Assembly (NCBI GenBank): GCA_964450715.1
Contig: CAYVFC010000236.1
Span: 1 to 7,151 of the forward strand
DNA length: 7,151 nucleotides
From: CAYVFC01 sp964450715
GTDB lineage: Bacteria > Myxococcota_A > Polyangia > Polyangiales > JAFGIB01
Reading direction: 5' to 3'
Both the position numbers and the translations under genes were made by a program. Below are positions 1 to 5,451 of the stretch, piece after piece (position 1 is the stretch's first letter; each line of letters starts with the position of its first letter). Under the pieces are notes generated by a model, which worked only from the letters and a program-made list of their open reading frames with translations, searched no databases and had not been told where the DNA came from.

Positions 1-55
1 CACTTGTACGGTTCTGTGAGAGCCGGGGCGGGTAACCGCCCCGGCTACTCAAGAT
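1..55 (+). mobile_element. Group II intron, 3' end (partial domain V plus domain VI)
   Basis: This is the 3' end of a bacterial group II self-splicing intron; the rest lies left of the window. Bases 1-14 end in GTACGGTTC, the usual 3' strand of domain V. Domain VI follows: bases 18-31 pair with 36-50 as an almost perfect helix closed by a GTAA tetraloop (32-35), interrupted by one unpaired A at 47. A single bulged A near the base of domain VI is the known branch-point adenosine. The 3' splice site usually lies 7-8 nt beyond it and ends in A-pyrimidine; A54-T55 fits, but the exact boundary is uncertain because the next bases belong to another repeat motif. The orientation means an intron-encoded reverse transcriptase, if present, would lie upstream on the same strand. 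The structure is seen directly; the family assignment is from knowledge of domain V/VI. Confidence 0.7.
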
Positions 56-80
56 TTCTCGCTGCGCTCGAAATGACATT
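51..80. repeat. Short interspersed repeat motif next to the intron end
   Basis: The segment contains TTCTCGCTGCGCTCGAAATG, an imperfect palindrome built on TTCTCGC/GCTCGAA around TGC. From memory, close variants of this motif (reverse strand TTCGAGCGCAGCGAGAA) occur as interspersed intergenic repeats in many bacterial genomes. Only one copy is present here, so repeat status rests on recollection. It abuts or overlaps the probable intron 3' boundary. The remaining 124 bases up to the nitrilase gene's stop show no gene. Confidence 0.4.
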
Positions 81-204
81 ACCGCCACGGCTTTTTAAGA
101 AGTTACCGCAAGGGGCCACCATTTCAGTTGACCAAGTGGGACACACCCGCAATTACCGAACGAGACATATTGGATCATGAGCCCCGGGGCAGAGTGAGCT
201 TCGC

Positions 205-1692
205 TCAGGGGCCGGAGATCGGGCACTGGCCGGAGATGGCGCAGGCCATCTCCTCTCGCTCGGTGTCGAAGGTGTAGTAGAGGCTTCCGGTGTTCTCGAC
301 CGCCGAGAAGACGTCCAGGTAGAAGGTAGCGCGCAGCAGCTCGAGATCCTCGAACATGATGGCGTTGAAGGCGTGTCGACTGGCCGGGCCCTGAAAACAT
401 TCGGGCGGGGTCGATCGCTTGAGCTCGGGATCGAGCGCGACGACGGCCACGATCAGGCCCTCGCCGTCGGTGCCGAGCTGCTTCAGGACCTCACCGGCGG
501 CGTCGAAGATGCCGGACTGGCCGGTGAAGATGCCGGCGGCGGTGCGGGAGCCCAGCGCCGGCGGCAGCTCGGTCTGGAAGGGGCCGGTCTTGTTGGAGGT
601 GACCGCCGGCACCCCGAGTAGGCGCGCCATGCGCATCCCCTGGTTCTGGTGGGCGGTGGTGAGCTCCTGGCCGACCCGGTCGAAGAGGACCTCCATCATC
701 TCGTCCGTATCCCACAGGCTCGGGTCGAGCCCGGCCTCGTCGATGATCTGCTCACCCGCGACTCGCAAGGTCTCGTCGTCGTAGATGTCGTAAACGTTCA
801 TCGAGGGATAGGAGTAGGGCATGAGCATGAGGTCGACCTCACCCTCCAGCAGCTCCTCGGCCAGCGAGCAGAGGAAATTCTCGTAACAGATCCCCACGCC
901 GATGGTTCCGAGCTCCTCGGTCTCGATCATGTGCGGCGTCTCATATTCCTTCACGAAGTAGGCCTCCACCCCGGCCGATACCTGCTTGCGAACCGCGCCC
1001 GCCACGACGCCTTTGCGATCGGTGAGCACAAAGGTGTTGTAGAAGTGGCTGCGGTCGGCCTCCAGTATGCTGCCCCCGAGCCAGACGCCGTGCTGCTCGG
1101 AGGTCTCCTGCATGAAGGTCACCGTGGGCCCGTCGAAGAGCTCGCCTGCCAGCCAGATGTCGGAGGTGTAGAGGTAGCCGGCGGCAAAGAACTCGGGGAG
1201 CAGCACCAGGTCGGCACCCTCATCGGCCGCTTGCTCGACGAAGCGCGCGACCTTCTGCAGGTTGCCCTCGGTGTCGTGGTTGACGTTGAGCAGCTGGACC
1301 GAGGCCACCCGGATGGTCGGCGGCCCGTCCGGCGCGTTCGCTCCCGCCGCGCCCCCGTCGGCGCCGTGCGGGGAATCCGCGGGACGGGACGCGTCCGATC
1401 TTTCCGCTGCGTCCGGAATATCCCAGGGGTTGAAGGGCTCGGAGCCGTCCCGCGGCTCGGAGGGATTGCCGGGTTCCGACGGATCGACCGGATCGGAGTC
1501 ACCCGGGTCATCCGATCCGTCCGAGGGGTCCCGAGCGTTCGAGGGTCGCAGGATAACCGAGCGGACCGAGGAGGCGTCCTTTGCGGCCTCGGGCCGCTCC
1601 GAGCGGGAAGGGCTGGTGTCCAGGGAGCAGCCCAGGTAGAGAACCGACGAGAGCAGAACCTGTAAGATCGATTGTGCTATTCTACGATCCAC
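205..1692 (-). CDS. Exported nitrilase-superfamily (carbon-nitrogen hydrolase) lipoprotein
   Basis: This 495-residue protein is predicted to hydrolyse a non-peptide C-N bond (amide, nitrile or carbamoyl type) outside the cytoplasm; the substrate is unknown. The N-terminus has MDRR, a hydrophobic stretch (9-20) and Cys22 in Y-L-G-C. This is an imperfect lipobox, but the Cys position fits signal peptidase II processing. Residues ~23-125 are an Asp/Pro/Ser/Gly-rich disordered linker. The nitrilase fold spans about 127-420, with the Glu-Lys-Cys triad visible: E167 in LLPEFF, K236 in VRKQ and C269 in GVGICYENF. About 50 residues between the MPYS strand (291-294) and HQNQGMRMARLLG (348-360) look longer than in typical family members. 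The start is GTG, the only in-frame start placing a signal peptide at the N-terminus, preceded by AAGAGAGG. The gene is divergent from the DUF3160 gene. Family assignment is firm; export and lipidation are likely. Confidence 0.88.
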   Translation of the reverse strand: MDRRIAQSILQVLLSSVLYLGCSLDTSPSRSERPEAAKDASSVRSVILRPSNARDPSDGSDDPGDSDPVDPSEPGNPSEPRDGSEPFNPWDIPDAAERSDASRPADSPHGADGGAAGANAPDGPPTIRVASVQLLNVNHDTEGNLQKVARFVEQAADEGADLVLLPEFFAAGYLYTSDIWLAGELFDGPTVTFMQETSEQHGVWLGGSILEADRSHFYNTFVLTDRKGVVAGAVRKQVSAGVEAYFVKEYETPHMIETEELGTIGVGICYENFLCSLAEELLEGEVDLMLMPYSYPSMNVYDIYDDETLRVAGEQIIDEAGLDPSLWDTDEMMEVLFDRVGQELTTAHQNQGMRMARLLGVPAVTSNKTGPFQTELPPALGSRTAAGIFTGQSGIFDAAGEVLKQLGTDGEGLIVAVVALDPELKRSTPPECFQGPASRHAFNAIMFEDLELLRATFYLDVFSAVENTGSLYYTFDTEREEMACAISGQCPISGP

Positions 1693-1697
1693 GGGCG

Positions 1698-1705
1698 CCT
1701 CTCTT
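1698..1705 (-). promoter_or_regulatory. Ribosome binding site supporting the GTG start of the nitrilase gene
   Basis: Read on the minus strand this is AAGAGAGG, ending 5 nt before the GTG start at 1692-1690. It matches anti-Shine-Dalgarno pairing well enough to support the GTG, and no ATG in this frame gives a better signal peptide. Confidence 0.6.
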
Positions 1706-1759
1706 CACCAGGTGGATGGCGTTCTGCCGGCGGCTCGCGCCAGCCTGCTTCCTTCCCCA

Positions 1760-1787
1760 TTAATATTTTCTTAGTACCGATCGTCCA
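1760..1787 (-). promoter_or_regulatory. Possible promoter for the nitrilase gene
   Basis: In the 194-bp divergent intergenic region, an AT-rich patch stands out from the GC-rich surroundings. On the minus strand it reads TGGACG (1787-1782), a 16-nt spacer, then TATTAA (1765-1760). Each hexamer matches the sigma-70 consensus at 4 of 6 positions. It lies about 67 nt upstream of the GTG start. The match is weak, and sigma factor preferences of this lineage may differ. No comparable candidate was seen for the plus-strand gene. Confidence 0.22.
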
Positions 1788-1886
1788 CTACCGCCATGGA
1801 AATTCCTTTCTTCGTCGCCTACTAACTCTCGAGCCTCGAGCCCGCTTATGGATCGAGGCGATACCGAACGGGCAAAGGGGTAGGAC

Positions 1887-4298
1887 ATGAGGATGAAGAG
1901 CGTATGGATGGTGGTGGGCCTCTCGCTGGCGGCGTTGGCCGTAACGCCGGGTTGCTGGACGGACGGAGGCTCGGAGGGCGGATTCGGCGCCGCAGCGCCG
2001 GACGGTGGTTTCGACGCCGCTGGATCGGACGGCGCGGATGACGAACCGATTCCCTATCCGGATCCCGGTCCCGGCCCGTTTCCGGATAGAGACGCGAGCC
2101 AGCCCGATGTCGTCATCGACGCCAGTGTTCCGCTTCCCGACGGGGGCCCGACTCCGGAGCAGTGGCAACCCCTGTACCCGAATGCGGAGACATTTCTGGC
2201 CGCTTACGCCGATGTGGTCGAGAAGGGGCAGGGCATGACGCTCGAGGAGTTGAACCAGGCCTATCCGCCGCCCGCGTACTTGGCGTCGCCCGCCTACAAT
2301 CCCGAGGCCGCCCGCTATTTCGCCGAGATCGAGACGGCATATGGCCTTACCGATGCGGAACGGGCGCTTCTGGCGGCCAACGGGTTCGCCGTCACCGAAC
2401 GGCAACGCTTCTCGTCCTTTGGCGAGGCCTACCTGGACATCTTCTACAAGGATCTCCCGGTGTTCATCTCCACCGACTCGATCCTGCAGGCGCTGCACCG
2501 CTCCTTTGACTCGATCCTACGCGTGACCGAGGAGTCCTATCTGAGCGAACAGCTCGATCAGCTGCTGGCCAAGAGCCACGCGCAGCTTCCCGTTTTGGCG
2601 GCCGACTTCGGGAGCGAGATCCCGGACTTCCTCCGCGACGTCGACGAATATCTAGCGGTCGCCCGCTCGTTGCTTTCCGGCGCGGCGGTGCAAACCGTTC
2701 TGCCCGGCGAGGGATTCGGGCTCGGGGTCGACGAATGGCAGAGCCGGATCGCGGACGAATTGCTCGCCACCGTCGAGATCTTCGGCGGCCCGCGTGCGAT
2801 CGACTTCAGCCAGTTCAAGCCGCGGGGACACTACACCCAGAGCGAGGGGCTCGAACGCTACTTCAAGGCCATGGTCTGGCTCGGTCGCATCGACCTGAGA
2901 ATACAGGAACACGATATCGTTACACACGATACGGTGTTCAACCAACGCCAGTTGCTGGCCGCCTACTACCTTCGCGCCGCGGTGGTGGACTCGGGCGCCA
3001 AGCCCCACTGGGACGAGATCACCGGTCTGGTCGCTCTGATGATCGGCCAGGTCGACAGCCTGGATCTGGAAGGCTTCGCGCATTTCTTGCAGGAGGTGGG
3101 CGTCGAGAGCGGACCGGACCTGCTCGACGCCGAAACGCAAGCCGAGTTTCTCGCCGCCCTGGACGCCGATTCCCTGGGTGTGCAGCAGATCTGCTCCCAC
3201 ATCATCTACTCGAATCCCCTGGACCCGGTGGTCACACCGCTGCCGCGCAGCTTCCTGCTCCTGGGCCAGCGTTTCACCGTGGACAGCCACGTCTTTTCCA
3301 ACCTGGTGTTCGATCGCATCGTGGCTGACGGACGTAAGGTGATGCGAATGCTGCCCTCACCGCTCGACGCCTGGTTCGCGCTGGGCAACGACCGGGCGCT
3401 GGCGCATCTGCAGCCCGAGCTCGAGCGCTGGCCCTACGCGGGCAACCTCAGCGTGATGCGCTTCTTGCTCGACGCCTATGACCCGGACTTCTGGCAGGCG
3501 AACTTGTACAACGAATGGCTATCCGGCCTGCGGGCGCTCAGCGGTCCCTTTGTCGAGGAGCCCTATCCCGCTCCCATGAAGACGGCGGCCTACCACGACA
3601 AGCTGCTGCACACCCAGCTCGCCTCCTGGTCGCAGCTCAGGCACGACACCATCCTCTACGTCAAGCAGTCCTACACCGGCTATCCGGTCTGCGAGTACCC
3701 GGACGGCTACGTGGAGCCGATCCCCGCGTTCTACCATGCGCTCTCCCGCTACTCCGACCGGGCTCGAGAGGTCTTCGCCGACTCCGGGCTCGAGGGGTGG
3801 CGCAAGGACTACATCACCGAGTACTTCACGCGGTTCCGGGACACCTCGCTCGCCCTGTGGGCGATCGCCCGCAAGGAGCTGGACGGCCTGCCGCTGGACG
3901 AGGAGCAGACCGAGTTCATCAAGAATACGATCATCGAAACCACGCAGGACAACATCTGCGCGCTCGTCACCGTTTACGCGGGATGGTACCCGCGGCTCTT
4001 TTACCAGGGCGTCGAAGACGCCGTCCTGCGCGACCCGGTGGTGGCCGACCTGCACACCAATCCGGATCCGGAGACCGGTCCTCAGGTACTGCACGCGGGC
4101 ACGGGGGACGTGAACCTGATGCTGCTCACCGTCGACACCTGCAACGGCCCCACCGCCTATGCCGGCCCCGTCTTCTCTTATTTCGAGCGAATCGAAGCCG
4201 GTTTGAATCGATTGAACGACGAGCAGTGGGAGAGCCTGCTCGACTCGAACGCACTCGAGCCCCCGGCCTGGACCGAAAGCTTCGCCGTCCGCGAATAA
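1887..4298 (+). CDS. DUF3160 family lipoprotein
   Basis: This 803-residue exported protein belongs to the DUF3160 family, whose biochemical role is unknown to me. The N-terminus MRMK plus a hydrophobic stretch leads to Cys23 in T-P-G-C, a loose lipobox, followed by an Asp/Gly/Pro-rich linker to about residue 90. The rest is one large, mostly helical domain. Family hallmarks are FSSFGEAYLDIFYKDLPVF (175-193) followed by STDSILQALHRSFDSILR (195-212), then ASWSQLRHDTILYVKQSYT (579-597) with GYVEPIPAFY soon after, and a C-terminal HAGTGDVNLMLLTVD segment (736-750) leading to PVFSYFE. The length is normal for the family. ATG 1887 is preceded by AAAGGGG with a 6-nt gap; Met3 is an alternative start. 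The stop codon lies inside a 9-mer tandem repeat, and the last ~43 bases recur downstream at 4541-4582. It is transcribed divergently from the nitrilase gene. Family and lipoprotein calls are good; function is unassigned. Confidence 0.87.
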   Translation: MRMKSVWMVVGLSLAALAVTPGCWTDGGSEGGFGAAAPDGGFDAAGSDGADDEPIPYPDPGPGPFPDRDASQPDVVIDASVPLPDGGPTPEQWQPLYPNAETFLAAYADVVEKGQGMTLEELNQAYPPPAYLASPAYNPEAARYFAEIETAYGLTDAERALLAANGFAVTERQRFSSFGEAYLDIFYKDLPVFISTDSILQALHRSFDSILRVTEESYLSEQLDQLLAKSHAQLPVLAADFGSEIPDFLRDVDEYLAVARSLLSGAAVQTVLPGEGFGLGVDEWQSRIADELLATVEIFGGPRAIDFSQFKPRGHYTQSEGLERYFKAMVWLGRIDLRIQEHDIVTHDTVFNQRQLLAAYYLRAAVVDSGAKPHWDEITGLVALMIGQVDSLDLEGFAHFLQEVGVESGPDLLDAETQAEFLAALDADSLGVQQICSHIIYSNPLDPVVTPLPRSFLLLGQRFTVDSHVFSNLVFDRIVADGRKVMRMLPSPLDAWFALGNDRALAHLQPELERWPYAGNLSVMRFLLDAYDPDFWQANLYNEWLSGLRALSGPFVEEPYPAPMKTAAYHDKLLHTQLASWSQLRHDTILYVKQSYTGYPVCEYPDGYVEPIPAFYHALSRYSDRAREVFADSGLEGWRKDYITEYFTRFRDTSLALWAIARKELDGLPLDEEQTEFIKNTIIETTQDNICALVTVYAGWYPRLFYQGVEDAVLRDPVVADLHTNPDPETGPQVLHAGTGDVNLMLLTVDTCNGPTAYAGPVFSYFERIEAGLNRLNDEQWESLLDSNALEPPAWTESFAVRE

Positions 4299-4320
4299 AA
4301 AGTATAAAAAGTATAAAAAG
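4295..4320. repeat. AT-rich 9-nt tandem repeat at the DUF3160 stop codon
   Basis: The unit ATAAAAAGT occurs at 4295-4303 and 4304-4312, with a third truncated copy (ATAAAAAG) at 4313-4320. The TAA stop of the DUF3160 gene (4296-4298) falls within the first unit. The A-rich composition contrasts sharply with the GC-rich gene and marks the left boundary of the repeat cluster. Confidence 0.8.
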
Positions 4321-4326
4321 GGGACG

Positions 4327-4442
4327 AAAAAGGGGACGGGGCTAAGAATTAAGTTGTTTTCGGTTCGGATGTTGAAAAAGGGGACTGAAAAAGTAAAAAG
4401 GGGACGGGGCTAAGAATTAAGTTGTTTTCGGTTCGGATGTTG
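4327..4442. repeat. Pair of identical 48-nt direct repeats, REP-like
   Basis: Two exactly identical 48-nt copies lie at 4327-4374 and 4395-4442, offset by 68 nt. Each begins AAAAAGGGGACGGGGCTAAG and ends CGGTTCGGATGTTG. The opening motif AAAAAGGGGAC also occurs alone at 4315 and 4375, giving four copies in 90 bases. An inverted, diverged copy of the core follows at 4458-4487. Direct plus inverted copies of a short GGGGAC-type motif resemble REP/BIME-type repeats mobilised by Y1 (RAYT) transposases. That affiliation is inference; no transposase is present in the window. The repeat itself is certain. Confidence 0.85.
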
Positions 4443-4457
4443 GTGCTAACTGACAAG

Positions 4458-4487
4458 CCGTAAAAACTTAAAACTTAGCCCCGTCCC
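4458..4487. repeat. Inverted arm complementary to the 48-nt repeat
   Basis: CTTAGCCCCGTCCC at 4474-4487 is the exact reverse complement of GGGACGGGGCTAAG in both direct repeats (4333-4346 and 4401-4414). Complementarity continues imperfectly through the AT-rich part back to about 4458 (AAAACTTA against TTAAGTTGTTTT). With the nearer copy it could fold as a 14-bp GC-rich stem plus imperfect extension around a loop of about 59 nt. There is no T-run after the stem, so it is not an obvious intrinsic terminator, though it might end or stabilise the DUF3160 transcript. Confidence 0.75.
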
Positions 4488-4538
4488 TGAGTTCGTCCCT
4501 GAGTTCCCTGAGTTCCTGAGTTCCTGAGTTCCTGGGTT
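4482..4538. repeat. Tandem array with shrinking unit (12, 9, then 8 nt)
   Basis: Two copies of the 12-mer CGTCCCTGAGTT (4482-4493, 4494-4505) are followed by the 9-mer CCCTGAGTT (4506-4514), two 8-mers CCTGAGTT (4515-4522, 4523-4530) and a variant CCTGGGTT (4531-4538). All units share CCTG(A/G)GTT and lose bases from the 5' side. The first unit overlaps the outer end (CCGTCCC) of the inverted arm, suggesting the array grew from that end by slippage. Confidence 0.85.
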
Positions 4539-4540
4539 CG

Positions 4541-4582
4541 CGAGCACCGCCTGGACCGAAAGCGTCGCCGTCCGCGAATAAA
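4541..4582 (+). pseudogene. Duplicated 3' end of the DUF3160 gene
   Basis: This 42-nt block repeats the last bases of the DUF3160 gene (4256-4299). GCCTGGACCGAAAGC (4266-4280) is identical to 4549-4563, and TCGCCGTCCGCGAATAAA (4282-4299) is identical to 4565-4582. One substitution (T4281 versus G4564) separates the two blocks; upstream there is a 2-nt deletion and one further change. Read in the gene's frame it gives WTESVAVRE-stop, against WTESFAVRE-stop in the intact gene. It has no upstream coding continuity: the same frame has a TGA at 4525-4527. It is either a tail duplicated when the repeat cluster formed, or the last trace of a second DUF3160 gene copy. Confidence 0.8.
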
Positions 4583-4728
4583 GGGGCGACGACGACCAGG
4601 ACGGATGGCGCTATGACGCGGCAGACAACCGCTTGACCTTCGAGGGCGCCGCCTGCGACGATATCCAGAACGGTGTCTATTCCGACATCGACGTGGTGTT
4701 CGGATGCGACGCTACTGTGATCGAGTGA
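4583..4728 (+). pseudogene. Headless C-terminal remnant, possibly of a VWA-domain protein
   Basis: The frame ending at TGA 4726-4728 is open only back to the TAA at 4579-4581 and contains no ATG. From 4588 it encodes about 46 residues starting DDDQDGWRYDAADNRLTFEG, followed by a Cys pair-containing tail AACDDIQN and VDVVFGC-like DIDVVFGCDATVIE. The GW-x-YD, (A/G)-x-x-C-D-x-I and V-x-F-GC pattern resembles the C-terminal ends of von Willebrand factor A lipoproteins common in Myxococcota; this is recalled similarity, not a search. It begins immediately after the duplicated DUF3160 tail, so the body of the gene was lost or separated at that junction. It ends 28 nt before the next gene. Confidence 0.5.
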
Positions 4729-4756
4729 CGATTGATTCGTCGCGAAAAAGGGCTCT

Positions 4757-5407
4757 ATGGCTCGAACCTTGATGACTCTAGCTCTGGTAGTCTCTGTTTT
4801 CGGTTGCGGCGATGACGACGGCCCGAACACGGAAAACGGCGATACCGGTGGTAGCGGCGGAAACGCTATCGGTGCCGAAGATGCCGCCAGCGGAGCCGGC
4901 GCCAGCGGGGAGGAGAGTGACGCCGGCGCCGCGGGCGATGATGCGTCGTCCGGTACGAACGGAACGGAGGGCGGAGGCGGCGCCGGGTCCGGCTACTGCC
5001 TCCCAGACGGTACCTGGCAGCTGCGGTACACGAGCGATGGTTCCTGCGTACCGACGGGCGACACTTTACGGGTGACCATCGAGTCCGACGGCTCCGCCTC
5101 GGTCGAGTTCGTCGGTCAGGGACCGGAGGCCGATCTCTGCGTTCTTCCCTCGGGCGATGCCGGGGCCGAGTCGGTAATGGGCACCTATTCCGAATCCGGC
5201 GAGTTCTCCCCGACGGACTGTACGCTCACCGCCAGGCGCGAGGGACAGTGGTGCTGGAGCGGCGAAGATCAATGCGAGGAGGTCGAGCTCGACCTGCGCT
5301 TCACCGGCGATACCGTATCCGGGACCGGTACTGCGTGCCGGTGCTGGTGCGACGGCGGCATGGGCTGCTCGCCAGAGCCCCTCGAGGTCACCGGCGCGCG
5401 TAGCTAA
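4757..5407 (+). CDS. Small Cys-rich lipoprotein of unknown function
   Basis: I do not recognise a named family in this 216-residue protein. The N-terminus MARTLMTLALVVSVFGC fits a lipoprotein signal with lipid-carrying Cys17 in V-F-G-C. Residues 18-79 are a Gly/Asp/Ala/Ser-rich linker. The C-terminal domain (about 80-216) starts GYCLPDGTWQLRYTSDGSC and alternates short hydrophobic and charged stretches, as expected of a small beta-sandwich or barrel (for example TLRVTIESDGSASVEFVG and EVELDLRFTGDTVSGTGT). It holds ten cysteines (81, 97, 128, 155, 166, 173, 194, 196, 198, 204), including a dense CRCWC cluster, so up to five disulphides are plausible outside the cytoplasm. ATG 4757 follows AAAAAGGG with a short gap. 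It lies 28 nt after the VWA-like remnant and 44 nt before the beta-helix gene, with no terminator between, so cotranscription with the latter is possible. Confidence 0.8.
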   Translation: MARTLMTLALVVSVFGCGDDDGPNTENGDTGGSGGNAIGAEDAASGAGASGEESDAGAAGDDASSGTNGTEGGGGAGSGYCLPDGTWQLRYTSDGSCVPTGDTLRVTIESDGSASVEFVGQGPEADLCVLPSGDAGAESVMGTYSESGEFSPTDCTLTARREGQWCWSGEDQCEEVELDLRFTGDTVSGTGTACRCWCDGGMGCSPEPLEVTGARS

Positions 5408-5451
5408 GTAAGATACAAGTAACGTACCGTGGTCGGTCATGGAGGCTGAAA

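Noticed and set aside
181..212. Possible intrinsic terminator after the nitrilase gene
   Set aside because: Small palindromes exist (GCCCCGGGGC at 181-190, TGAGC/GCTCA at 195-207), but stems are short and no T-run follows on the minus strand.
649..1665. Long plus-strand open frame (338 codons) opposite the nitrilase gene
   Set aside because: It is antisense to a gene with clear catalytic residues and a signal peptide; its translation is Arg/Gly/Val-rich without domain features, as expected from GC-rich codon bias.
1826..1840. CTCGAG-C-CTCGAG double palindrome upstream of the DUF3160 gene as an operator
   Set aside because: Two adjacent 6-nt palindromes are too short and common in GC-rich DNA to support a regulator site without comparison to relatives.
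3515..4345. Plus-strand frame of 276 codons overlapping the DUF3160 gene end
   Set aside because: It is a frame shadow: its Arg/Ala/Pro-rich translation lacks motifs, while the overlapping frame carries the DUF3160 hallmarks.
4295..4540. CRISPR array
   Set aside because: Only two identical repeats, 48 nt long with a 20-nt gap that itself contains part of the motif; no regular spacers and no cas genes.
4468..4830. Minus-strand frame of 120 codons across the repeats and remnant
   Set aside because: It runs through the tandem array and the opposite strand of two coding segments, with no signal, RBS or domain; a chance frame.
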